NCBI GenBank assembly: GCA_903849645.1
Contig: CAINJJ010000001.1
Location: 62,001 to 126,000 of the forward strand
Reading direction: 5' to 3'
Origin: an uncultured Acidobacteriaceae bacterium
Lineage (GTDB): Bacteria > Acidobacteriota > Terriglobia > Terriglobales > Acidobacteriaceae
DNA length: 64,000 nucleotides
Below the pieces are notes generated by a model. That model searched no databases, was not told the origin of the DNA, and was given only the letters and a program-made list of their open reading frames with translations. The translations under genes and the position numbers were made by a program. The number at the start of each line of letters is the position of its first letter. Positions within the stretch are counted from its first letter, which is position 1. Positions 47,092-54,672 of this stretch are shown here, one piece after another.

Positions 47092-47931
47092 CTATTGCAG
47101 AAACTCGCGAACGAAAGGGTCCTGGCTCCTGACGAGTTCGTGCAGGGAGCCGTCGAAGATAAGGCGGCCTTCCGAGAGCATGAGGAAGGTGGTGTTGGGG
47201 TCGGTCTGGCCTTTGGGGAGGGGCGCCATGGTGCCTGCCTCGGGGTCAAAGCGGTGAGTGCACATGGTGAAGGCGTCCTGGAGGCGATGGGTTACGAGCA
47301 GCGAAGGGGTGCGGTAGACATCGCGCTGCTTGACGATGAGCTCAATGATGGTGGTGGAGGTGACGGGGTCCAGCCCGCCGGTGGGCGAGTCGTAGAGCAG
47401 CAGTTCGGGCTGGTGGATGAGGGCGCGGGCGATGGCCACGCGGCGCCTCATGCCGCCCGACAGGCTGGAGGGAAACTGCGCGAAGGTCTGTTCGAGGTCG
47501 ACAAAGCGGAGAGCCTCGCGGACGCGCTGGTCGATCTCGTCGTCGGGGACGCGCTCGCCGATGAGCTGGTAGGCAATGTTGTCGCGGACGGAGAGGGAGT
47601 CGAAGAGGGCGCCCTCCTGGAAGACCATGCCGGTCCTGGCGCGGAGGGCAAACAGGCTCTCCTCGGGCATGTGGGAGATCTCCTGGCCGAAGAGGCGGAT
47701 GGTTCCCTGGTCGGGGCGGAGCAGGCCGTTGGTGAGCTTCAGCAGCACGCTCTTGCCGACCCCGGCGGGGCCGAGCAGGATGCGAGTCTCGGCAGGTCCG
47801 ACCGAGAAAGTGACGTCTTCCAGCACCGGGGGGCCGTCGAAGGCGATGGTGACGTTGCGAAAGTCGACGACCGGGCCGGAGTCCGCCGGAGGGGGAGGGC
47901 CGGGCTGGGCCTGCGCGACGAATTGGCTCAT
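47092..47931 (-). CDS. mlaF: Lipid-asymmetry ABC transporter ATPase (MlaF-like)
   Basis: 279 residues. Walker A GPAGVGKS (54-61), signature LSGGMRRRVAIARAL, Walker B LLLYDSPTGGLDP. The Walker-B catalytic Glu position is Ser182, after Asp181. The ATPase energises transport of phospholipids between membranes with the MlaE permease, whose gene overlaps its start by four bases (ATGA 47928-47931). The substrate-binding MlaD lipoprotein gene, normally next, is absent here and vapBC follows. Confidence 0.88.
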   Translation of the reverse strand: MSQFVAQAQPGPPPPADSGPVVDFRNVTIAFDGPPVLEDVTFSVGPAETRILLGPAGVGKSVLLKLTNGLLRPDQGTIRLFGQEISHMPEESLFALRARTGMVFQEGALFDSLSVRDNIAYQLIGERVPDDEIDQRVREALRFVDLEQTFAQFPSSLSGGMRRRVAIARALIHQPELLLYDSPTGGLDPVTSTTIIELIVKQRDVYRTPSLLVTHRLQDAFTMCTHRFDPEAGTMAPLPKGQTDPNTTFLMLSEGRLIFDGSLHELVRSQDPFVREFLQ

Positions 47932-48710
47932 AGCGGGGGAAAGAGGGCGAGCAGGACCCGGGTGACGAGAAAGTCGACCAGGATGATGAGCACGGAGGCG
48001 TTGACCACAGCCTGGATGGTGGAACGGCCCACCCCCTCTGTGCCGCCGGAGGTTCTCATCCCATAAAAGCAGCCGGTGGAGGCGATGATGAAGCCGGAGA
48101 AAAGCGGCTTGACGAGGCCCTGGATGATATCGGGATAACGAAGATACTCCCAGGCTTTGGAGATGTACTGGGTGCCGTCCTGGTGGTTGAGGAATACGGT
48201 CACCGCCGCGCCGCCGAGGATGCCGAAGGCGTCCGCGACGATGGTGAGAAAGAGCAGCATGGTGATGCAGGCAAACAGGCGCGGGGTGACCAGCTTGCGC
48301 ATGGGGTCCACGCCGAGTGCGCGCATGGCGTCGATCTGCTCGGTGACCACCATGGAGCCGAGTTCGCTGGCCATGGAGGAGGCGTTGCGGCCAGAGACCA
48401 TGATGCCGGTGAGGACCGGGCCTAGCTCGCGAATCATGGTGAGCGAGACAAAGCGGCCGGTGACGGCTGTGGCGCCAAACTCCGAGAGCGTGGCGGCCGA
48501 CTGCAGGGCGAGCACGCCGCCGGTGAAAAAGCCCGAGAGCAAAACAATGGAGGCCGAGCCGACGCCGATGATGTCGGACTGGACCAGGAACTCCGGCCAG
48601 TAGCGCGGCGGGCGGAAGAGATTGGCGACAGCGTTCCAGGCAAACAGGGAGTAGTCCTGCACGGTGAGCACAAGATCCTTGGCGGTTTTGTCGATTTTGC
48701 TGATCGCCAT
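47928..48710 (-). CDS. mlaE: MlaE-family lipid transport permease
   Basis: 260 residues from ATG 48710. Permease of the Mla/Mkl phospholipid transporter: SLTMIRELGPVLTGIMVSGRNASSMASELGSM is the diagnostic block, followed by several hydrophobic helices (ACITMLLFLTIVADAFGILGG). It forms the transmembrane part of the complex with MlaF. Extension of the frame upstream to 49259 is out of frame with the otsB gene's coding and excluded. The gene is divergent from otsB. Confidence 0.92.
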   Translation of the reverse strand: MAISKIDKTAKDLVLTVQDYSLFAWNAVANLFRPPRYWPEFLVQSDIIGVGSASIVLLSGFFTGGVLALQSAATLSEFGATAVTGRFVSLTMIRELGPVLTGIMVSGRNASSMASELGSMVVTEQIDAMRALGVDPMRKLVTPRLFACITMLLFLTIVADAFGILGGAAVTVFLNHQDGTQYISKAWEYLRYPDIIQGLVKPLFSGFIIASTGCFYGMRTSGGTEGVGRSTIQAVVNASVLIILVDFLVTRVLLALFPPL

Positions 48711-48839
48711 CGCGTTTGCCGGCCTTGAGGGGTTAAGGGGTGCGCTGCGTCTGTGGCCTGGAGTGCCGCAAGGACAGAATAGCGCACATGGCAGTGGCGA
48801 TGCGGGTGCAGGGTAGACTGGCAGGGAAAGCGAGCAGGC

Positions 48840-49646
48840 ATGACTCCTGAGGCGATGGCAAGGCTGGACGAGTTTTTTGGCGGATTCGGGGGCCGTGGCC
48901 ATCCCCTGCTGCTGCTGGATTATGACGGCACACTGGCGGGGTTTCGCGTGGATCGGTTTACGGCGCGGCCGTGGGCCGGGGTGCGGGAACTCCTGGTAGG
49001 GATTCAGCGGCAGGGGAGGACGCGGATGGTGGTCATCACCGGCCGGCCTGCCGGGGAGATCGCGCCGATGCTGGAGTTGGACCCGCCTCTCGAGGTGTGG
49101 GGCCTGCATGGGGCTGAGCGCATCCTCCCGGATGGACGGCGCACGCTGGAGCAGGCTCCCGCGGCAGCAGCGGCCAAGCTCGAAGAACTGCGGAGTCTGC
49201 TGAAGCGCGACGCGCTGGGCGGGCTGTTTGAAGACAAGGCCAACGGCGTGGTGATGCACTGGCGGGGGCGGTCAAGGCAAAAGGCGGAAGAGATCGAACG
49301 GCGAACGCGGGAGCTGTTTGAGCCGCTGGCGCGCATGGAGGGGCTGGCCCTGCTGGAGTTTGAAGCAGGACTGGAACTGCGTGCGGGAAGAAACAAGGGC
49401 GGGGCAGTGGAGGCGATCCTGGCCGAGGCTCGGGAAGTTGGCCCGGTTGCCTACCTGGGCGACGACTTTACCGATGAGGCGGCGTTTCGGGTTGTCGGCC
49501 GGTTGGGGCGGCGCGGGCTGGGCGCGCTGGTGCGCCGGGAGTGGCGCGAGACAGCGGCGGAGGTCTGGCTCCGGCCACCGGCGGAGTTGCGGGAGTTTCT
49601 CCAAAGGTGGATGCTCGCCGGTGACCTATCTGCAAGGACCGTGTAA
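48840..49646 (+). CDS. otsB: Trehalose-6-phosphate phosphatase
   Basis: 268 residues. HAD-superfamily phosphatase: motif I LLLLDYDGTLAG (Asp27 nucleophile, Asp29 acid), motif II VVITGRPA, cap-linked Lys region, and motif IV YLGDDFTDEAAF. It dephosphorylates trehalose-6-phosphate, the second step of trehalose synthesis. The partner synthase otsA is not in the window, as is common. Divergent from mlaE with a 129-base spacer. Confidence 0.88.
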   Translation: MTPEAMARLDEFFGGFGGRGHPLLLLDYDGTLAGFRVDRFTARPWAGVRELLVGIQRQGRTRMVVITGRPAGEIAPMLELDPPLEVWGLHGAERILPDGRRTLEQAPAAAAAKLEELRSLLKRDALGGLFEDKANGVVMHWRGRSRQKAEEIERRTRELFEPLARMEGLALLEFEAGLELRAGRNKGGAVEAILAEAREVGPVAYLGDDFTDEAAFRVVGRLGRRGLGALVRREWRETAAEVWLRPPAELREFLQRWMLAGDLSARTV

Positions 49647-49682
49647 GGCGGTGAGTGGCGGTTCAGAACTGGAGCTTATCCT

Positions 49683-50243
49683 TTGAGGATGGGTATCCAA
49701 GCCAAGAATTCAATCGGACAGATTGAAGTGGTCCCCGCCTTGCCGGATCAGGAGCCGGTCATCGCCAATCTTGTTGAGTTGTACGCTCACGACTTCAGTG
49801 AGTTTCAGGAACTGGAGATTGGTCAGGATGGCAGGTTTGGATACAGGGATCTTCATCACTATTGGAGCGAGCCGGGCAGGCACCCCTTTCTAATCAAGGT
49901 GGATGACAGACCAGCAGGGTTTGTCCTGGTAAAGCAGGGTTCTGATATTTCAGGCGACAGGACAGCCTGGGACGTGGCGGAGTTCTTTGTGGTGCGCGGC
50001 TGTCGCAGGCTTGGGGTTGGAAAGGCTGCAGCTCAGGAGGTTTGGCGGCGGTTCCCAGGGCGTTGGGAGGTGCGCGTCATGATGGCCAATCAACCTGCCC
50101 GCCAATTTTGGGCCGGAGCGATTTCAGAGTTCCTGGGTGAGACGATTCGCGGTATTCGCACGGAAGTTGGCGGCGAGCATTGGGAGCTGTTTTCATTTGC
50201 TTCCTCGGGCGTCCCTCCTGATTCAAAGCTGCGGCCGATGTGA
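49683..50243 (+). CDS. GNAT-family N-acetyltransferase
   Basis: 186 residues. GNAT core: strand HPFLIKVDDRPAGFVLVKQ, acetyl-CoA P-loop-like region FFVVRGCRRLGVGKAAAQEV (R-x-x-G-x-G/A), then NQPARQFWAGAI in the position of motif B. Start is a TTG at 49683 with GGAG eight bases upstream; an ATG two codons later is the alternative. Substrate unknown. It follows otsB by 36 bases in the same direction. Confidence 0.8.
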   Translation: MRMGIQAKNSIGQIEVVPALPDQEPVIANLVELYAHDFSEFQELEIGQDGRFGYRDLHHYWSEPGRHPFLIKVDDRPAGFVLVKQGSDISGDRTAWDVAEFFVVRGCRRLGVGKAAAQEVWRRFPGRWEVRVMMANQPARQFWAGAISEFLGETIRGIRTEVGGEHWELFSFASSGVPPDSKLRPM

Positions 50244-50298
50244 AATACTCGTGCCGGGCGCGGGCTTGAAGCAAACTTGTGCGCCTGCCGGAGTGACC

Positions 50299-51843
50299 AT
50301 GCCGATTTCCCGCCGGACCGCACTTGAATGGATTGCCGCCAGCTCCGCGCTGGCGCTGCAACCTGCCGCCAGGGCCATGCAGCCTTCCCCGCTGACCGAG
50401 GGCCATCCGTACCAACAGAGCTGGGATTCGCTGAAGAATCACGCGTGCCCGGAGTGGTATCGCGACGCCAAGTTCGGTATCTACTTTCACTGGGGGCTCT
50501 ACTCGGTGCCGGCGTTCGGCAACGAGTGGTACCCGCACTGGATGTATCTGCCGGGCAGGCCGGAGTATCAACATCACGTGGCGACTTATGGCCCGTTGAG
50601 TAAGTTCGGTTACAAGGACTTTGCGCGGAGCTTCACTGCCGAGCACTTCAACGCGGATGCCTGGGTGACCCTGTTCAAGGACTCGGGGGCGCGCTATGTG
50701 GGGCCGGTGGCCGAACATGCCGACGGGTTTTCCATGTGGGACAGCAAGGTGAATCGCTGGAACGCGGCGCGCATGGGGCCGAAGCGGGACATCGTTGGCG
50801 AGCTGGAGCGGGCGGTCCGCAGGCAGGGCCTCAAGTTCTACACGAGCTTTCATCACCAATGGTTGTGGGGATGGTATGCAAGCCCGGAGGCCGACGCGGA
50901 TATCTATCAGCCCGAGTATGCGGATCTCTACTGGCCGCAGAAGCTTCCGCAGGGGGCGCAGGCCCCGCTGGACTACAGCTCTGAGAGACCGGGAGCGTTT
51001 AATTACGCGCATCCCGATCCGGCGCCCTCGACGCGGTTTTGCGAGTTATGGCGCGACAAGGTGCTGGAGGTGGTGGACCGCTACCATCCGGACGTCATCT
51101 ACTTTGACACGCGGAGCTTTATCATCCCCGAGAGTTATCGGATGGAGATGCTGGCCCACTATTACAACGCGAGTTACAAGGCCGGGCGGGAAGTTACCAT
51201 CACTTACAAGGAAAACGACTTTGCCAGGGGCTCGGGACTGCTGGACTTCGAGGCCGGGCAGTTGGCGGAGAAGGCCAGCTTTGTGTGGCAGACCGACGAC
51301 GTGATGGATTGGGACTCGTGGGGCTACCTGAAGAAGCCTAACTACAAATCAGCGGGGCGCATCCTTCATCAACTCATCGACGTGGTGAGCAAGAACGGCA
51401 ACATGCTGCTGGATGTGGGGCCGCGGCCGGATGGGACGATTCCCGAGGAGGTCGTGAGCCGGCTGAAGACGATTGGCTCCTGGCTCAAAGTGAATGGCGA
51501 GGCTATCTATGGGACGCGGCCGTGGGAGCGGTTTGGCGAGGGGCCGACGAAGGTGAAGGAGGGAATGTATGTGGCCGACCACAACACGGACTTCACCGCG
51601 CAGGACCTGCGCTTTACGACGCGGGGCAGGGAATTCTACCTGCATGTGATGGGCGCGCCGGGAACCGAGGTCAAGGCGGCTTCGCTGAAGAAAGATACGC
51701 CGCTGCCCTTTGGGGAGTTGAAGAAGGCGGAGCTGCTCGGTGTGCCGGAAGCGCTGCGGTGGGAGTGGACTGCGGATGGGCTGACGCTGCACATGCCGGA
51801 GAAGCGGCCCTCGGACGATGCGCTGGTGATCAAGCTGAGTTAG
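50299..51843 (+). CDS. Tat-exported alpha-L-fucosidase (GH29)
   Basis: 514 residues from ATG 50299 with GGAG five bases upstream; twin-arginine signal (SRRTALEWIAASSALAL). GH29 hallmarks: WYRDAKFGIYFHWGLYSVPAF, RYVGPVAEHADGFSMWDS, LKFYTSFHHQ, and VIYFDTRSF with Asp in the catalytic-nucleophile position, KNGNMLLDVGPRPDG near the end of the barrel and a C-terminal beta domain. It hydrolyses terminal fucose from glycans. It lies upstream of the PEP-CTERM locus but is not clearly co-regulated. Confidence 0.92.
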   Translation: MPISRRTALEWIAASSALALQPAARAMQPSPLTEGHPYQQSWDSLKNHACPEWYRDAKFGIYFHWGLYSVPAFGNEWYPHWMYLPGRPEYQHHVATYGPLSKFGYKDFARSFTAEHFNADAWVTLFKDSGARYVGPVAEHADGFSMWDSKVNRWNAARMGPKRDIVGELERAVRRQGLKFYTSFHHQWLWGWYASPEADADIYQPEYADLYWPQKLPQGAQAPLDYSSERPGAFNYAHPDPAPSTRFCELWRDKVLEVVDRYHPDVIYFDTRSFIIPESYRMEMLAHYYNASYKAGREVTITYKENDFARGSGLLDFEAGQLAEKASFVWQTDDVMDWDSWGYLKKPNYKSAGRILHQLIDVVSKNGNMLLDVGPRPDGTIPEEVVSRLKTIGSWLKVNGEAIYGTRPWERFGEGPTKVKEGMYVADHNTDFTAQDLRFTTRGREFYLHVMGAPGTEVKAASLKKDTPLPFGELKKAELLGVPEALRWEWTADGLTLHMPEKRPSDDALVIKLS

Positions 51844-51996
51844 GCGCGCCGGCGCGTTTTGCTTGAGTTGCAAACCAACGGCTGCATTGCCGAACCAGGA
51901 ACGCGTCGATTGAGGCCGGATTTGGCTCCAGTTCTCGGAACACTTTAAGGCGATACGCCCAATTTGATGCAAGAGGTGGAATTTGCAGGGAACGAG

Positions 51997-52014
51997 TGTG
52001 CAACAACTTGCACA
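51997..52014. promoter_or_regulatory. Candidate enhancer (activator-binding) dyad
   Basis: TGTGCAA (51997-52003), CAAC, TTGCACA (52008-52014). It is centred about 58 bases upstream of the -24 box, or roughly 83 bases upstream of the inferred start of transcription. This is a typical place for a sigma-54 activator dimer. The most obvious candidate is the NtrC-type regulator at 53227. Binding is inferred. Confidence 0.55.
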
Positions 52015-52061
52015 TGGCGGGCTTCGGATTGCGTTAATCCTTGAGTTTAGGACGTTTTACT

Positions 52062-52078
52062 TTGGCAACTCGAATGCT
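52062..52078 (+). promoter_or_regulatory. Sigma-54 (-24/-12) promoter candidate for PEP-CTERM gene
   Basis: TTGGCA at 52062-52067 and ATGCT at 52074-52078. The invariant GG (52064-52065) and GC (52076-52077) are separated by exactly ten bases. The match to TGGCACG-N4-TTGCT is good in the left half. The inferred start of transcription is near 52089. Confidence 0.6.
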
Positions 52079-52189
52079 GTGAAGTTGGTGGATCAGGTCT
52101 AAATAGTTCGCGGTCCTGGCTCGGCAAGCCATGGGCATTGAGACTGTTCAGTTGTTCCATGCTTCCTGACTGCATGAAAGAGAGAACCG

Positions 52190-52837
52190 ATGAAACGTGC
52201 ATTTTTATGTCTTTTGGTGGTAGCAATGATCGCTTCGATGGCGAAGGCGGACCCAACCACAATTTCGGGCGTGATGACGGTCGACAACGGGTTCACAGCT
52301 TATCTTAGTACTTCGCCGACCACTTTAGGCACCCCCATCGCAAGCGCCGGTAATTGGTACCGTCCGGTCTCAGTGGGAGCCCAGGAACTCGTACCTGGCA
52401 CGACGTATTACCTGCAGATCGACGCGACAAACTGGGGTGGTCCGGGAGGGGTGATCGGCTCGTTCAGCCTGAGCGATTCACTGTTTCAATTCGCGAACGG
52501 CACGCAGAGTCTGAACACGAATACGACGAACTGGACTTACTCAACCAGCGGCTTTGGGGTGGGTTCAATGGCGCCGACCGACTGGGGGGTAAGCAACACT
52601 TGGCCGTGGTACTTGAATTCAGGGATTGCCGCCGACGCCGAATGGATTTGGGATTCCAATCTTTACTATCCCTATAGTGTCGGGGATCCAAATTCAGGGG
52701 GAAGCGGGGACCTGTATTTTGAGACAACCATCACTCCCATTGCACCCGCAGTTCCCGAGCCACCCTCCATGCTGCTGTTTGGCACAGGCCTGGCGGCGCT
52801 CGCCGGCTTGGCGGTGATGCGCAGGACTGCGATGTAA
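52190..52837 (+). CDS. PEP-CTERM exosortase substrate
   Basis: 215 residues with AAGAGAG before the ATG at 52190. N-terminal signal peptide (AFLCLLVVAMIASMAKA). The C-terminus has the sorting signal: PEPPSM, a hydrophobic helix (LLFGTGLAALAGLAVM), and Arg-Arg. An exosortase (XrtA type) would cut after the PEP and attach the protein to the cell surface or release it. The middle has a Gly/Asn/Thr-rich beta domain starting DNGFTAYLS. No exosortase is in the window; such genes are usually unlinked. Terminator at 52858-52887. Confidence 0.92.
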   Translation: MKRAFLCLLVVAMIASMAKADPTTISGVMTVDNGFTAYLSTSPTTLGTPIASAGNWYRPVSVGAQELVPGTTYYLQIDATNWGGPGGVIGSFSLSDSLFQFANGTQSLNTNTTNWTYSTSGFGVGSMAPTDWGVSNTWPWYLNSGIAADAEWIWDSNLYYPYSVGDPNSGGSGDLYFETTITPIAPAVPEPPSMLLFGTGLAALAGLAVMRRTAM

Positions 52838-52857
52838 CTCTCCATTGATTACTGCTC

Positions 52858-52887
52858 GGGCCGTCGTGTGAGTGACGGCCCATTTTT
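52858..52887 (+). terminator. Rho-independent terminator of PEP-CTERM gene
   Basis: GGGCCGTC (52858-52865), eight-base loop, GACGGCCC (52874-52881), followed by ATTTTTC. It starts 20 bases after the stop codon of the PEP-CTERM gene. Confidence 0.85.
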
Positions 52888-52993
52888 CATGGGGACAGCT
52901 TGACGGAAGGCACTCGCGGCGTTTGGCGCGGGTGGAGTTGCGTTGAAGAAGGATGGCGCGATCCGGGGTCAGGCGCATGCACTCGTCTAGCCT

Positions 52994-53226
52994 TTAGGCG
53001 TCGGGCCTGGATGGCGGCGACTTCCCGTTTGCGATGGGTTCGGGGTCGTTCCAGACAAGAATGGAATAGCGGTCCCAGACACCGCCGATGCGCGGCATGC
53101 CCGGCTTGCGCCGACCCAAGACATCGTGCTCGACGTGCTCCCAGACCTGCTCGGCGGTGGTCGTCCCTGGCGACTTTGAGCGATTGGAGGAGAGTAGCCC
53201 ACCCTGAAACTGAGATTCGCCGTGCC
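52994..53226 (-). pseudogene. Possible remnant of a C-terminal coding fragment
   Basis: The minus-strand frame ending at the TAA 52994-52996 can be read back past 53226 without a stop. It contains protein-like sequence (TTTAEQVWEHVEHDVLG, GRRKPGMPRIGG, VWDRYSILVWNDPEPIANG). The only in-frame ATG (in GMPRIGG) has no ribosome site and would leave about 40 residues. It may be a decayed gene end or a short peptide gene using another start. No family is recognised. Confidence 0.3.
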
Positions 53227-54672
53227 TTACTCCCGGCCCTTCTTGCGGATCTCGATGTTGAGGCGCTTGATCTTCTGGTTGAGGGTGGAGAGGGGGATGT
53301 GGAACTGCTCGGCGGCGTCGGTCTGGTTCCAGTTACAGCGTTCCAGCTTTTCAATGATGATGCGGCGCTCGATGTCTTCGAGGATGTCAAAGAGCGAGGC
53401 GTTGGGGTTGTGTTCGAGCAGCGCGTCCTGGAAGCTGCGGCCGGTGATATGGCCGGGGAGCAGGTCAGAGCCGATGACCGGGCCGGAGGAGAGGACCACG
53501 CCGCGCTCGATGGAGTTTTCCAGCTCGCGGACATTGCCGGGCCACTCGTAGTCGACAAGGGCGCGGAGGGCGTCAGCGGAGAGCTTGCGCGGACCGAAGC
53601 CGTTTTCGTTGGAATAGAACTCGAGGAAGTGGTGGGCCAGGAGTGGAATGTCTTCGCGGCGGGCGCGCAGCGGGGGCAGGTCCACGCTGATCACGTTGAG
53701 GCGATAGAAGAGGTCTTCGCGGAAGCGGCCATCGCGCACGGCCTGGCGCAGGTCGATGTTGGTGGCGGCGATGATGCGCACGTCCACCTGAATCTCCTGG
53801 ATGCCGCCGAGGTGCATGAAGCGGCGATCCTGGAGCACGCGCAGGATCTTGGCCTGGGTGTCCATGCCCATGGTGGCGATTTCGTCGAGGAAGAGGGTGC
53901 CGCCGTTGGCCACTTCGAACAGGCCCTTCTTTGAGGCGACGGCGGAGGTGAATGCGCCCTTGACGTGGCCGAAGAGGGTGGACTCCAGCAGTTCAGAGGG
54001 CATGGCCCCGGTGTTGATGGGGACGAACGGCTTGTCTCTGCGAGGGGAGTTGGCGTGGATGGCCTTGGCGATGAGTTCCTTGCCGGTGCCGCTCTCTCCC
54101 TGGATGAGGACGGTGGAGCGGGAGGGCGCAACCTGCTGGACAAGGTCGAAGACGCGCAGCATGATCTCGCTCTTGCCGACGATGTTGGCGAAGTTGTAGC
54201 GCTGCTTGAGGGTGCGCTTGAGCTGGAGATTCTCTTCTTCAGCCTTGTGGCGGGCGACAGCGGAGCGGATGTCGGCGAGGAGCTTTTCGTTGTCCCAGGG
54301 CTTCTGGACGAAGTTCTCCGCCCCGGCGCGGACGGCTTCGACGACGTTGTCGACCGTGCCGTAAGCGGTGATCATGATGACGGGCAGCTCGGGGTGGCGC
54401 TCCTTGATCTGGGGGAGCAGTTCGAGGCCGCTCTGGCCGGGGAGTGCGAGGTCGAGCAGGACGAGATCGAAGTTCTCGAGATCAAGCGTGCGCAATCCCT
54501 CCACGCCATCAACGGCCATGCGGACGGCGTAGCCCTCGAGAGTGAGCAGCACTTCAAGCGACTCACGGATGCCGGCCTCGTCGTCGATGACGAGGATGCT
54601 GGCAGCGGAGACGCCGTTGGAGATGAGTGGTGCGGACGCGGACATATTCAAGGGCAGTTCGACCTCAGGCAT
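53227..54672 (-). CDS. NtrC-family sigma-54 response regulator
   Basis: 481 residues. Receiver domain (phospho-Asp74 in LVLLDLALPG; acidic pair ILVIDDE), AAA+ domain with Walker A GESGTGKE (192-199), Walker B GGTLFLDEI, arginine finger region FREDLFYRL, and a Fis-type C-terminal helix-turn-helix (NQTDAAEQFHIPLSTLNQKIKRL). The sigma-54 contact loop is GAFTSA (239-244) instead of GAFTGA. AAGGA lies nine bases before the start. The start overlaps the end of the kinase gene by eight bases. Probably activates the -24/-12 promoters nearby, by analogy with PrsR. Confidence 0.93.
   Translation of the reverse strand: MPEVELPLNMSASAPLISNGVSAASILVIDDEAGIRESLEVLLTLEGYAVRMAVDGVEGLRTLDLENFDLVLLDLALPGQSGLELLPQIKERHPELPVIMITAYGTVDNVVEAVRAGAENFVQKPWDNEKLLADIRSAVARHKAEEENLQLKRTLKQRYNFANIVGKSEIMLRVFDLVQQVAPSRSTVLIQGESGTGKELIAKAIHANSPRRDKPFVPINTGAMPSELLESTLFGHVKGAFTSAVASKKGLFEVANGGTLFLDEIATMGMDTQAKILRVLQDRRFMHLGGIQEIQVDVRIIAATNIDLRQAVRDGRFREDLFYRLNVISVDLPPLRARREDIPLLAHHFLEFYSNENGFGPRKLSADALRALVDYEWPGNVRELENSIERGVVLSSGPVIGSDLLPGHITGRSFQDALLEHNPNASLFDILEDIERRIIIEKLERCNWNQTDAAEQFHIPLSTLNQKIKRLNIEIRKKGRE

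Larger units (their letters stand above)
51844..52189. other. Upstream region of the PEP-CTERM gene
   Basis: About 345 bases, less GC-rich than its surroundings, with no gene. It contains an 18-bp dyad (51997-52014) and a -24/-12 promoter candidate (52062-52078), followed by a leader of about 100 bases to the ATG at 52190. Confidence 0.7.
52838..53226. other. Region between PEP-CTERM gene and NtrC-type regulator
   Basis: About 390 bases. Contains the terminator at 52858-52887. On the minus strand a frame closing at 52994 lacks any ATG or ribosome site but reads like a C-terminal protein fragment; see separate entry. No other feature is seen. Confidence 0.5.

Noticed and set aside
48711..49259. 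N-terminal extension of the MlaE permease
   Set aside because: The upstream in-frame stretch is antisense to otsB and lacks membrane character; the ATG at 48710 fits MlaE length.
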